DNA from: a bacterium
Lineage (GTDB): Bacteria > Desulfobacterota > JAPLJL01
Direction of reading: 5' to 3'
Assembly: GCA_028713675.1 (NCBI GenBank)
Contig: JAQTNV010000020.1
Coordinates: 1-57,415, forward strand
Length of the DNA: 57,415 bases
How positions within the stretch are numbered: the first letter of the stretch is position 1; the number at the start of each line of letters is the position of its first letter. The notes under the pieces are model-generated. The model was not told the DNA's origin, searched no databases, and saw only the letters and a program-made list of their open reading frames with translations. The position numbers and the translations under genes are program-made. Positions 31,611 to 40,969 of the stretch are shown here, piece after piece.

Positions 31611-31791
31611 AGCCCTGCCTCTGGCGGGGCGTGGCAATCTCGGCTTTTGTTAGCTTTTTCTTTTTTTGTGGGGGTTGGTTTCACTCCGCTCACAAACGGC
31701 GGTCGGTGGTCCGCGGTCTTAAAGGCCTCCAAGCTCCCCCGCTTTCAAGCTTCTTGACTTAGGATTTTGGACAGAAGACCTGGGACTGAAT

Positions 31792-33303
31792 TTATTTCCT
31801 CTTTTTATTTCCTTTATCTTCGTACATCAGCTCGTCCGCCCGGGCCAGGAGGTCTTCCAGGGAGACGGGATGCTCGGGATCATACTCGGCGACGCCCACG
31901 CTGATCGAAAGCGGCGGGTTGAAGCTCTCCCGGGCTTTGCTGACGGTGAAGCCGTCTCTCAGGCGGAGGCTGTAAATTTCCGTCCCGGAATCCGAACTTT
32001 CAAAAAGCAGGGCCACGAATTCATCCCCCCCGATCCGGGCAATCACGTCGGATTCGCGGAAGGTTTCCTTGAGCACATTCGCCACTTCCTGCAGGGCCCG
32101 GTCACCTTCGCTGTGGCCGAGGGTATCATTGATCCACTTCATCCGGTCCAGGTCGGCAAAAAGGAGGAACATCTTCCGGTCCAGCCGCCGGGCGATCTTA
32201 AGCTGCTGCTCGGCCAGGGTAAAAAATCCCCGTCGGTTGTAGAGCCCGGTCAACTCGTCCTGGAGGGAAAGCTCCCGCAGTTTTTCTTCCAGAAGCTTAT
32301 GTTCGCTGATGTCGGTGACGACCGCGAAGCTGCCCTGGTACTGCCCCTCGTCATCAAATATCGGCTCCGGGGACACGATGGTGTGAACCTGTTTCCCCGA
32401 TTTCCCGGTCCAGGGGATTTCATAAAATTTCCGCTCGCCTTTACTCCGCCGGGCCAGCTGCTCCGCCATGATCTCTTTGCCCTGCTCGGGCAAAAAGTCG
32501 TAAAGCGGTCGCCCGACCATTTCTTCCCGCTGGAATCCCAGCATCTGACTGAGCCGGTTGTTGACGTAGGTAAACCGGTCCTGGCTCTGGACCAGAAGAC
32601 CGTCGTTCATAGTTTCCACCAGCCGGCGGTAGCGCTCCTCGCTCTCCCGGAGATCTTTATATATCCGCTTGCGCTCCTTCATCCCCCGGTTGGTGTTCCA
32701 GACTACGAAACCCGCGATCAGGATGGCGAAGATCCCTCCCAGGGTGATAATAGTGATCGTGGCCCAGGCCACTTTCTCGGCGTTTTTCGTTTCCCGCGCC
32801 AGCTGGCGTTCTTCCTCCGCCACCATCCGGCTGACCACCAGGCGGATTTCATCCATCTTCTTTTTCCCGGTCTCCGATTTGATCAGGTGCTGGGCGGCGG
32901 CAAAACCCTCCCGCTTCCGCATTTCGATATTGCCTTTTTGAATGTCTAATTTTTCCCTGAGCAACGGAACCAGCCCGGAAACGAGTCCGCTCTGAGCCCG
33001 GTTCCCCGTCACCATCACGGCCAATCCCTCGACTTCGTCTTTAATCACCCCATTGGCGGAGTAATAGGGGCCGAGGAAATCCTCGTTCCCCGTAATGACA
33101 TAACCCCTTTCCCCCGCTTCCATATCCTTGAGCAGGGAAAAAACATTTTCGAGCTTTTCCAGGATCCGGTGATCCTGGGAGATGGAACGGTTGGTGTTGA
33201 TTAACCGGTAGGTACTGCTGATGGAAACCAGGCTGATCGTCGCCAGGATCAGGAGCGCGGCGACAAACCCGACATTAATCCACTTTTCGATGGTCCATTT
33301 CAT
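31792..33303 (-). CDS. CHASE3-PAS-GGDEF diguanylate cyclase
   Basis: A 503-residue membrane sensor that makes cyclic di-GMP. Layout: TM1 (about 12-31), periplasmic CHASE3 domain (about 40-175, with EAGERGYVITGNEDFLGPYY), TM2 (about 183-205), PAS domain (about 215-330, DGLLVQSQDRFTYVNNRLSQMLGF), GGDEF domain (about 335-500). The catalytic motif is an intact GGDEF, preceded five residues earlier by RESD, the RxxD product-inhibition site. Lacks an EAL domain. Cyclic di-GMP commonly controls exopolysaccharide production, so it may act on the 9-18 kb cluster, but this is inference. Confidence 0.94.
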   Translation of the reverse strand: MKWTIEKWINVGFVAALLILATISLVSISSTYRLINTNRSISQDHRILEKLENVFSLLKDMEAGERGYVITGNEDFLGPYYSANGVIKDEVEGLAVMVTGNRAQSGLVSGLVPLLREKLDIQKGNIEMRKREGFAAAQHLIKSETGKKKMDEIRLVVSRMVAEEERQLARETKNAEKVAWATITIITLGGIFAILIAGFVVWNTNRGMKERKRIYKDLRESEERYRRLVETMNDGLLVQSQDRFTYVNNRLSQMLGFQREEMVGRPLYDFLPEQGKEIMAEQLARRSKGERKFYEIPWTGKSGKQVHTIVSPEPIFDDEGQYQGSFAVVTDISEHKLLEEKLRELSLQDELTGLYNRRGFFTLAEQQLKIARRLDRKMFLLFADLDRMKWINDTLGHSEGDRALQEVANVLKETFRESDVIARIGGDEFVALLFESSDSGTEIYSLRLRDGFTVSKARESFNPPLSISVGVAEYDPEHPVSLEDLLARADELMYEDKGNKKRK

Positions 33304-33415
33304 CGACGATCAAAGTTGTCCGAAATCTTCAGTCCCAAGTCTAAGGTTAATAATATTTCAAATTTGATAATTTTTCGACTTTGAACGGGGACCGGAGACT
33401 CTGGACCGGCGGTGT

Positions 33416-34864
33416 TTACTGACACAGGTCCGGATCCAGCCCGGCCGCCCGGATCGCGCTCGGGGAATAGGGATCATCCGCCAGCACTTCGGCCAGATCC
33501 ACCATCGGCAGGTTGAGGCCAAGGGCCGAATTGATGGCCTCCAGGAAAAGGTTGGCGTAAAGCGCGTATCCGGTCTGCGAAGGATGGATGCCGTCCAGAC
33601 TGATCAGGCCGCCGAACATCTGGTTGGTCAGCACGGTATTTCCCACGGTATACCCGTCATGTTCGATGCGGGCAGCTGCCGCTGCCATGTCCACGATGTG
33701 AATATTGGAATAAGGCGCGGCTTCCTGGACCAGAGCGCCCGAGTACTGATCCGCCACCGTCTCGATACCGGCGATTGTCTGATCAATCTCCGCCCGGGTG
33801 TAGCCCTCGTGTTCCAGAACCTTGATCTTCTCCTTCAGCCAGGGGAGCGAACCCGGATGGCCCAGGTTGGCGATGAACACTTCCGCGCCGGTCCCCGACA
33901 ACCGGGAAAGTAAAACGCGGATATCGGGCTGAAACTCCGCCAGCGGGGTGGCGAGGGAGACGTCGGGCAATCCCTCCTTGAAAACAGCCGCAAACATGTC
34001 GTTACCAAAAAGATCGGTAATCATGACCAGGGAGGGGTGCTGGGCTTCCGCGAACTCGAGCGGGCTCCCGAGTTCCGGGGTCAGAAATATTTCGGAGATC
34101 GGACCCCGGGGAAAATACACCAGGTTTTCCAGGAAAGCGATATCGATCCGCCGGTTCGCTCCCCCCCCGTAAATCACGTCATGGAGCATCGAACCGGCGA
34201 TGGCCAGGTTGTGCGGCAAAATATCCGGGTCCTCCCGGAAAATCGCCAGGTCGAGATCCGGTTGTTCAATCATATAGTCGATCACCCCGCTGATTCCCCC
34301 CAGTTTGATATTCACCATGTCTTCCGACGAGCAATTGTTAATCAGACTGGAAACCTGCACGGGCTCCGGAGCCGCCATTTTCACCAGCGGAAGGGGGAAA
34401 TAGGCCCCCACCCGCCGGGCCAGCTGGGCCGCCGGCCCGCGTAACTGCCCGGTCGGGTTCAGGCTCCCCGATTGGACCCCCATGGTCCAGCTCGCGCCCA
34501 GCGCGAACATCCGGTCGAAAACCGAATCCGCCGCGGGCAGATAGGTGAACGCGGATTTGAAAACCCTGCCGCCGCCTTCGCCGTCGATCAGGACGTCGAC
34601 CTGGCCCGGTTCGGAAGCCCCCTGAACGGTCGCCGAGACGGTGTGCGGATCAATTATCTGGATTTTGATGGCGGAATTCTCCCCGAATTTTACGGAAGAA
34701 ATCGCCTCCGCGGAGAAATGCCGGTCCGGGCAATTGATGCTGACCGGGTAATACCCGGACAGGGAGCCTTCTTCCGGAGTCAGTCGGCAATCATCCTCCC
34801 CGCCCCCGCAGGCCGAGACCAGCAACAAGCCCGCGAGAACCATGGCCCAATCAATTTTTCTCAT
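33416..34864 (-). CDS. SGNH/GDSL-hydrolase-like lipoprotein with N-terminal TIG-like domain
   Basis: A 482-residue lipoprotein (Cys19 in LVSAC). Residues about 25-105 look like an Ig-like TIG/IPT domain (LSGYYPVSINC, IKIQIIDPHTVSATVQG). The remainder resembles an SGNH hydrolase: the nucleophile block is FALGASWTMG (GAS in place of the usual GDS) and the C-terminal block is LDGIHPSQTGYALYANLF with the Asp-x-x-His pair. It is presumably an esterase or lipase at the cell surface. Start at ATG 34864, 7 bases after the glgP stop, so it ends the glycogen operon; a longer in-frame start (34942) lies inside glgP. Confidence 0.78.
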   Translation of the reverse strand: MRKIDWAMVLAGLLLVSACGGGEDDCRLTPEEGSLSGYYPVSINCPDRHFSAEAISSVKFGENSAIKIQIIDPHTVSATVQGASEPGQVDVLIDGEGGGRVFKSAFTYLPAADSVFDRMFALGASWTMGVQSGSLNPTGQLRGPAAQLARRVGAYFPLPLVKMAAPEPVQVSSLINNCSSEDMVNIKLGGISGVIDYMIEQPDLDLAIFREDPDILPHNLAIAGSMLHDVIYGGGANRRIDIAFLENLVYFPRGPISEIFLTPELGSPLEFAEAQHPSLVMITDLFGNDMFAAVFKEGLPDVSLATPLAEFQPDIRVLLSRLSGTGAEVFIANLGHPGSLPWLKEKIKVLEHEGYTRAEIDQTIAGIETVADQYSGALVQEAAPYSNIHIVDMAAAAARIEHDGYTVGNTVLTNQMFGGLISLDGIHPSQTGYALYANLFLEAINSALGLNLPMVDLAEVLADDPYSPSAIRAAGLDPDLCQ

Positions 34865-34871
34865 GGGGAAA

Positions 34872-36578
34872 TTACTTGCCTGCGATATAGGCGTTTTCGA
34901 GGTACTGAAGCACCATCCTCTGGGCATTAAAAAAAGAGGCATTGTAAGCGATCGCGTAACGCATCACCTTGGCATAATCTTCCGGCCAGAGATAATAAAG
35001 CGGGAGAATCACCCTCTCGAGTTTTTCGTAGAGGGAAGCCGCTTCCATCCCGAGATCGCTTTCGATGCCCGGGCCTCCGCCGACAGACCAGCCGGTCACG
35101 CCCTCGATGCAGCCCTCGATCCACCAGCCGTCGAGCACGGAGAGGCTCGGCACCCCGTTGAGAGCCGCCTTCATTCCGCTCGTTCCCGAGGCCTCCTGCG
35201 GCTTCTGGGGAGTATTCAGCCAGATGTCCACCCCGGCGCACATCAGCTTGGCCAGGGTCATGTCATACCCTTCCAGGAAAACTACCCTGACCGAGTCCTT
35301 CAAAAGCTCCCGGGATTCAAAAATATTCCGGATCAGGGCCTTGCCGGATTCATCCCGGGGGTGGGCTTTCCCGGCAAAAATAATCTGGATGGGACCAACC
35401 TCGCGGGTGATTGCCCGCAGGCGCTCGGGATCGGAAAAGAGAAGGCCGGGCCGCTTGTAAGGGGTCATCCGCCGGGCGAAACCGATGGTGAACAACTCAA
35501 GATCGAGGCGCACCCCGGTTTTTTGTTCCAGCGCCCCCAGCAGTTCCTCCTTCGCCTGCCGATGGGCCATGGCGATTTCCTCCCGGGGAATGCTGATGGC
35601 GTAACGCAGATAAAGATTGTCGCGGCGCCACTCCGGGATATGGCGGTCAAAAAGACTCTTGAACGGGTCGCTGGTCCAGGTCAGGGCGTGAACCCCGTTG
35701 GTGATCGAGTTGATCGGGTAATTGGGGAACATGTTCCGGGAAATCTCCCCGTGGCGCATGGCCACCCCGTTGATGTAGTGGGAGAAAAACAGACCCAGGT
35801 AAGTCATGTTCAGGGTGTTGTTCAGCCAGCATTCCGCCAGGGTCAGGAGATAGGTGCTCCGGTCTCCCAATATTTTCTGGACCAGCTCGAGCGGGAACTG
35901 GTCATGCCCGGCGGGAACCGGCGTATGGGTGGTGAAGACGCATTGCCGGCGGACCGCCTCCCGGTCCTCCTTCGATATGTTCAGGAGGTGATTCCGGTCG
36001 AGTTTCTCGTCCAGCAAAGCCAGGGTCAAAAGGGCGGAATGGCCCTCGTTCATGTGATAGGCCTGGACCTTTTCATAACCCAGGGCGCGGAGCATGGCCA
36101 CCCCGGCAAGACCGAGAATGGCTTCCTGGCAGAGCCGGTATTGGATATCTCCTCCGTAGAGTTGGTCGGTCAGGGTCTGATCGTAAGGGTGGTTCTCGGG
36201 AAGACCGGTATCGAGAAAATACACGGGTACCGTCCGGCCCAATACCCCCTGAATGGTATAGCGCCAGGCCCGGACCTTCACCTTCCGGCCTTCGATGGTA
36301 ACCGTAACCATTTCGGGGATGGCTTCCAGGAAGTCTTCCGGAGACCAGACCGTCGGGCTTTCCGTCTGGTTGCCGGCGGCGTCCAGGTGCTGGTGAAAAT
36401 ATCCTTTCCGGTGGATCAGGCTCACGCCCGCCATCGGGAGTCCGAGGTCCGCGGCGGCTTTTAAGATATCGCCCGCCAGGATCCCCAGGCCGCCGCTGTA
36501 AGTAGGGATGGAGGGGTCCAGGCCAATCTCCATAGAGAAGAAAATTATGGGATAATCCGGGGTGAAATTCTTCCACAT
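34872..36578 (-). CDS. glgP: Alpha-glucan phosphorylase (GT35, short form)
   Basis: Phosphorolysis of alpha-1,4-glucan to glucose-1-phosphate. At 568 residues it belongs to the short alpha-glucan phosphorylase group (TIGR02094 type), not the 800-residue classical form. Visible marks: FSMEIGLDPSIPTYSGGLG at the N-terminus, FTTHTPVPAGHD, SITNGVHALTW, FARRMTPYKR, and the pyridoxal-phosphate region ASGTSGMKAALNG (Lys near 470) followed by SVLDGWWIEG. Cytosolic; part of the glgB-GH57-malQ-glgP run on the minus strand. Confidence 0.94.
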   Translation of the reverse strand: MWKNFTPDYPIIFFSMEIGLDPSIPTYSGGLGILAGDILKAAADLGLPMAGVSLIHRKGYFHQHLDAAGNQTESPTVWSPEDFLEAIPEMVTVTIEGRKVKVRAWRYTIQGVLGRTVPVYFLDTGLPENHPYDQTLTDQLYGGDIQYRLCQEAILGLAGVAMLRALGYEKVQAYHMNEGHSALLTLALLDEKLDRNHLLNISKEDREAVRRQCVFTTHTPVPAGHDQFPLELVQKILGDRSTYLLTLAECWLNNTLNMTYLGLFFSHYINGVAMRHGEISRNMFPNYPINSITNGVHALTWTSDPFKSLFDRHIPEWRRDNLYLRYAISIPREEIAMAHRQAKEELLGALEQKTGVRLDLELFTIGFARRMTPYKRPGLLFSDPERLRAITREVGPIQIIFAGKAHPRDESGKALIRNIFESRELLKDSVRVVFLEGYDMTLAKLMCAGVDIWLNTPQKPQEASGTSGMKAALNGVPSLSVLDGWWIEGCIEGVTGWSVGGGPGIESDLGMEAASLYEKLERVILPLYYLWPEDYAKVMRYAIAYNASFFNAQRMVLQYLENAYIAGK

Positions 36579-36781
36579 AGTTTTAGTCCATTCGTTCAGC
36601 TTTGGTTATCAAATACACTGTTGCCCTAAATCATGGGGTCAAGGATTCGAGGATTCAAGGGCCCTAGGGTTAAAAAGGGGTGTTTTTAAATACCATTCCT
36701 TCAATTTACTTCACCAGGACCCTGATCCGCTGGGCCCCGGAACCCTGTTATCCCGTAACCCGTATTTGCAGGATTTATTTT

Positions 36782-38296
36782 TCATAATCTTCCGCAAACC
36801 TCGGTCAGATTTTTCAACCGTAGGGAGATTTCCGGGGTAATTTCTCCCGAGTCGAAGCGCCACTGGTAATTGCCCGTCGTGGTGGCGGGACGGTTCATCC
36901 GGGCCTTCTGCCCCAGACTCAAAATATCCTGCATCGGGAAGATCACCGTTTTTGCCACTGACATCATCGCGATCCGGATCAGCTCCCAGGGCACCTCGGC
37001 CGGGGAAACCTCCCGGCCCAGATATTTGCGCAAATGCTCTTTTTCCTCCTTGGAAGCCTCATTTTCAAACCAGCCGCGGGCGGTGTTGTTATCGTGGGTG
37101 CCGGTGTAAGCCACGCAGTTTTCCTCAAAGTTATGCGGAGCGTAGGGGCTGTTCGGGAAATCCCCCCCGAAGGCGAAAAGCAGGATTTTCATCCCGGGAA
37201 AACCGAACCGGCGCCGGAGCTCATTCACATCCTCGGTGATCACCCCCAGATCTTCGGCAATGATCGGCAACTCGGTAAAACGTTTAGACATGACCTGGAA
37301 AAAATCCTCCGCCGGCCCCTGGACCCATCTGCCGTTGACGGCGGTTTTCTCTCCCGGGGGAACCTCCCAGTAGGCCGCGAAGCCGCGGAAATGGTCAATT
37401 CGCACCAGGTCGTACAAATAGAAATTCTGATCCATCCGTTTTATCCACCAGGAATATCCCCGGGATTTCAAACCTTCCCAGTTGTAAACCGGGTTCCCCC
37501 AGAGCTGACCGGTCGGGCTGAAATAATCCGGGGGGACACCCGCCACCGCCAGGGGCTCCTTCTGCGCATTCAGCTTGAAAACCTCCGGGTTGACCCAGAG
37601 GTCGACACTGTTGTAATCCACATAGATGGGAAGGTCGCCGATGATCTGGATTTGTTTCCGGCCGCAATATTCTTTTAATTTCATCCATTGCTGGAAAAAC
37701 ACATACTGGAAGAATTTTTCCCGGGCGATGGCTTCCCGCAACTTCTCCTTCCAGGATTTCAGGGCCTCCGGCTCCCGGTCCCGGAGCTCCCGGGGCCAGC
37801 GATTCCAGACCGTTCCCGGAAATTGCTCCTGGAGGGCGGCAAAAAGGGCGTAATCCTCCAGCCAGGAGGAATTTACCGCGCAAAACCTTTCGTAGTCGCG
37901 GGTATCATTCCGCTCGCGAAAACGCTCATAAGCCAGACGCAGCATGGGAATTTTTCCGCGCATGACCGCCGGGTAGTCAATCTTCCCGGGAAGCAAAACC
38001 GGCAGGCGCGCGAGGTCTTCCGTTTCCAGCCAGCCCTGATCGGCCAGCATTTCCGGGCTGATCAGCAGGATGTTGCCGGCCAGGCTGGAAATGCTGTTAT
38101 ACGGAGAAGGAAAATCACCCAGACCGGTCGCGTTCAGCGGCAGGATCTGCCAGTATTTTTGCCCCGATTCGGCCAGGAAATCGGCAAACCGGTAAGCGGA
38201 GGAACCCAGGTCCCCGATCCCGTAGGAAGAAGGCAGGGAAACGATATGAAGCAGAACCCCGCTTCCCCGCTGTTTTTTTCCCCCTTCGCGGCTCAA
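36782..38296 (-). CDS. malQ: 4-alpha-glucanotransferase (amylomaltase, GH77)
   Basis: Transfers maltooligosaccharide segments between glucans, working with phosphorylase in glycogen breakdown. 504 residues, a normal size. Starts GSGVLLHIVSLPSSYGIGDLG; catalytic motifs RIDHFRGFAAYWEVP (nucleophile Asp near 295), PIIAEDLGVIT (acid/base Glu near 345) and YTGTHDNNTARGWF (Asp near 398) are all intact. The start is TTG, 19 bases from the GH57 stop, and no ATG is available before the conserved core. Confidence 0.96.
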   Translation of the reverse strand: MSREGGKKQRGSGVLLHIVSLPSSYGIGDLGSSAYRFADFLAESGQKYWQILPLNATGLGDFPSPYNSISSLAGNILLISPEMLADQGWLETEDLARLPVLLPGKIDYPAVMRGKIPMLRLAYERFRERNDTRDYERFCAVNSSWLEDYALFAALQEQFPGTVWNRWPRELRDREPEALKSWKEKLREAIAREKFFQYVFFQQWMKLKEYCGRKQIQIIGDLPIYVDYNSVDLWVNPEVFKLNAQKEPLAVAGVPPDYFSPTGQLWGNPVYNWEGLKSRGYSWWIKRMDQNFYLYDLVRIDHFRGFAAYWEVPPGEKTAVNGRWVQGPAEDFFQVMSKRFTELPIIAEDLGVITEDVNELRRRFGFPGMKILLFAFGGDFPNSPYAPHNFEENCVAYTGTHDNNTARGWFENEASKEEKEHLRKYLGREVSPAEVPWELIRIAMMSVAKTVIFPMQDILSLGQKARMNRPATTTGNYQWRFDSGEITPEISLRLKNLTEVCGRL

Positions 38297-38315
38297 TTCT
38301 CTCCCCGCCCTGTCC

Positions 38316-40787
38316 TTATTTTCTGTCCGTCCGTCTGCGGTCTACCATCGGGGCTTTTCCCCACTCCATATTTACCCGCAAATGTTTTTCCAGGCCCACG
38401 AAAAGCTCAATCCATTTTTTCGCCAGCTGGTCGTTCTGGCCTGCCTTTTCCTGCATCTCTTCGTACAGAAGCTTCCCGATCGAGAAACAGATGTTCTGGG
38501 CTTTCCAAATGTCTAGTTCCAGGGAAAGGACACTCAGGACCGTCAGCGCTTGGTAAAGATGCTCCAGGAGGAACACGTTTTCCGGCGCCTGGGCCAGTTT
38601 TTCCATCCGGAAGTTAACCCTCCGGCTGATCACGTAGCTGAGCATGGGCCGGTCCAACACCACCCCCCACCGCTTGATCTCTTCAATCAGCCGCTGCAGT
38701 TTCTTGAGATCCAGGTCTTCCTCTCCGTCCAACAGTTCCCGCAGGTCGGAATTCAGCACGAACTCCATGATCATGGCCAGGCCTTTAGGCTGGGGCATGC
38801 GCATTTCGCTGATCACCTGCATCATCGGGTAATGATGGTCATAAATCTGACGGAAGGAGGCCTCGATCACCTTCAGGGTGACATTGAGAATCTTGTTGAT
38901 CACCTTGCGCTGGTCATCCTTGAAAAGATGCCAAAGCGAGTAATCGTGGTGTTGGAAGTACTTATCCAGAAGGGAAATTATCTCGGTGAGGTTGCTCTTG
39001 AAAAAAGCCTCTTTGATCTGCCGTTTCATCTCCGCGAATTTTTCCTCCGACTCATATTCGCGCATGCCCCCCATGACATTGTGGTCCCCGAGGTGAAGCA
39101 CGGCAAAGTCCATCGTCCTTTCCGCCCAGGTGATTTCGGAGCGGATCCGGACCCGGCCGACCGCGAGCCGCTGGCTGCCCGCCTCAAAGCGCTCGTAGCT
39201 CTCGCTGCTCACGAGGTGATGGTAAATCGTGAGGGTGGCGGGGTATTCCTCGAATAGGGAAAGCACGGCATAGTGAACACCCACCCGGGGCAGGTTGACC
39301 ACGGCCGGCCTGACCATGTCCTGGTAGATCGCGGCCCCGTCCCTGAGCGCGGGCAGATTGCTCTGGGCCCGTCCCAGGATCCGCAGGTACTCGGGCTCCA
39401 GAGTCGTCTTTCCCACCACGGCGGCCAGCTGCAGGGCCCGGGCGGCGTACATCATCACCTGGATCGGTTCCAGCCCGGAGATATCGTCGAAAAACCACCC
39501 GCAGCTCGTGTACATCAGGAGCGCGCAGCGCTGCATCTCCAGGAAGCCCAGGACCCGGGCTTTGTCTTCCCGGGACAGTTCGCCCCGGGCCCGCTCGGAA
39601 AGGAACCGTTCCACATTGGGAACCGAGCGGTTCAGAATGATCTCGATATAATCATCCCGGATCTGCCAGGGATCGGCGAAATAGAGGGCCATCTCCCTTT
39701 CGTAAATCGGGGTGGTTTTATCCCGGAGCCAGTCCATCGCCTCCCGGAGGGGGGTGCGCCATTCCTGGTTCCATTTCGGGTCGCTCCCGATGTTGCAGCC
39801 GCAATTCTTTCGCCATCGCTCCACCCCGTGCGCACAGCTCCAGGAGGTGTTTTCACGGATCTCAACCTCGTCCGCGGGGGGGAATTTCTCCAGGTATTCG
39901 CCGTAAATCGTGATCTTCGCCAGCTCGCGGGACTCGATGTAATAGAGACAATAAGCCAGGGCCATGTCACCGAAGCGATGGTGATGGCCGAAGGTCTCCC
40001 CGTCGGTGGCGATGGAAACGAACTGCCGGTCGGGGCAGGACGGGTTGAAGGCCGAGAGCAGCCGCTGGGCGAAGTTCTCCCCGTTGCTTAACAGGGGCCC
40101 GAAAGCCACATCGTGCGCGACCGATCCGTTATAGAAGAAAATCGCGATGCTCCGGCCGGAGGGCAGACGGCAGAGATAGGGTTTGTTGGGGTCGATCCCT
40201 CCCCCCGTTTCCTGCCAGGAGGAGGAACCCAGCGGACGATGCCGTCGGGCCTGGCCCGGGGCCAGGATGGTGAACTTGATCCCGTTTTCAGAGAGAATAT
40301 CCAGGGTTTCCAGGTCAACCGCGGTCTCCGGAAGCCACATCCCCTCCGGTTTTCTCCGGAAGCGGTGTTCAAAATCCCGGATCCCCCAGACGACCTGGGT
40401 CCGTTTATCCCGCCGATTGGCCAGGGGCATGATCAGGTGGTTATAGGCCTGGGCCAGGGCGGAGCCGTGTCCCGAAAACCATTTCTGGCTCTCCCGGTCG
40501 GCGTCAAGAACGGCCTGATACACCTCCGGGGAATGCCTTTCCATCCAGGAGAGCAGCGTAGGCCCGAAGTTAAAACTGATCCGGGCGTAGTTGCTGACGA
40601 TGTCAGTGATCCGGTTTTCCGAGTCCAGGATCCGGGCCGAGGAATTGGGGGCATAGCACTCCGTGGTGATTCTTTCATTCCAGTCATGATAGGGATAGGC
40701 CGAATCCTGTAATTCCACCTCCTCGAGCCAGGGATTCTCCCGGGGCGGCTGGTAGAAATGCCCGTGGATGCAGATGTAATGGTTCAT
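38316..40787 (-). CDS. GH57/DUF3536 glycoside hydrolase
   Basis: An 823-residue cytosolic protein. The N-terminal part is a GH57 barrel (ICIHGHFYQPPRENPWLEEV, ERITTECYAPN, GMWLPETAVDLETLDIL); the C-terminal 300-400 residues are the DUF3536 region usually attached to this subgroup (ELAAxx-type helical segment with RVNFRMEKLAQ near the end). GH57 members include alpha-amylases and branching enzymes; the activity of the DUF3536 group is not well defined. Gene order with glgB, malQ and glgP points to alpha-glucan processing. Confidence 0.92.
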   Translation of the reverse strand: MNHYICIHGHFYQPPRENPWLEEVELQDSAYPYHDWNERITTECYAPNSSARILDSENRITDIVSNYARISFNFGPTLLSWMERHSPEVYQAVLDADRESQKWFSGHGSALAQAYNHLIMPLANRRDKRTQVVWGIRDFEHRFRRKPEGMWLPETAVDLETLDILSENGIKFTILAPGQARRHRPLGSSSWQETGGGIDPNKPYLCRLPSGRSIAIFFYNGSVAHDVAFGPLLSNGENFAQRLLSAFNPSCPDRQFVSIATDGETFGHHHRFGDMALAYCLYYIESRELAKITIYGEYLEKFPPADEVEIRENTSWSCAHGVERWRKNCGCNIGSDPKWNQEWRTPLREAMDWLRDKTTPIYEREMALYFADPWQIRDDYIEIILNRSVPNVERFLSERARGELSREDKARVLGFLEMQRCALLMYTSCGWFFDDISGLEPIQVMMYAARALQLAAVVGKTTLEPEYLRILGRAQSNLPALRDGAAIYQDMVRPAVVNLPRVGVHYAVLSLFEEYPATLTIYHHLVSSESYERFEAGSQRLAVGRVRIRSEITWAERTMDFAVLHLGDHNVMGGMREYESEEKFAEMKRQIKEAFFKSNLTEIISLLDKYFQHHDYSLWHLFKDDQRKVINKILNVTLKVIEASFRQIYDHHYPMMQVISEMRMPQPKGLAMIMEFVLNSDLRELLDGEEDLDLKKLQRLIEEIKRWGVVLDRPMLSYVISRRVNFRMEKLAQAPENVFLLEHLYQALTVLSVLSLELDIWKAQNICFSIGKLLYEEMQEKAGQNDQLAKKWIELFVGLEKHLRVNMEWGKAPMVDRRRTDRK

Positions 40788-40969
40788 GGAATTAATAAGT
40801 CCCTTAATAATTTCTAATCATCGGATTACGTTGATCGGTTGGGCTGCTCGTCTCGTCTATCGGCAATGTCTTTCGGCTTTTATCCGCAACCGCTAAACCC
40901 AACCGAAACGAGCCGCGCAACCGTAACCGATTAACTCCACCTTTTAATAGCTTGGTCATTGGAGCTTGA
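40788..40969. repeat. Imperfect long inverted repeat between glgB and the GH57 gene
   Basis: The gap contains ATCGGATTACGTTG.. near 40821 and, on the other side, ..CAACCGTAACCGAT near 40920, plus TCGGTTGGG with CCCAACCGA. They form a long imperfect hairpin. It may terminate or stabilise the glgB message; no clear T run is present. Confidence 0.5.

Larger units (their letters stand above)
31435..31791. other. Gene-free stretch with nested repeats
   Basis: About 357 bases with no gene. It holds two copies of a 33-base palindrome (31451-31483 and 31578-31610), an ATTGCGAG element interrupted by the second copy (31568-31642), and a left end of the GGGGGTTGGTT mini-element (31670-31686). Confidence 0.7.
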
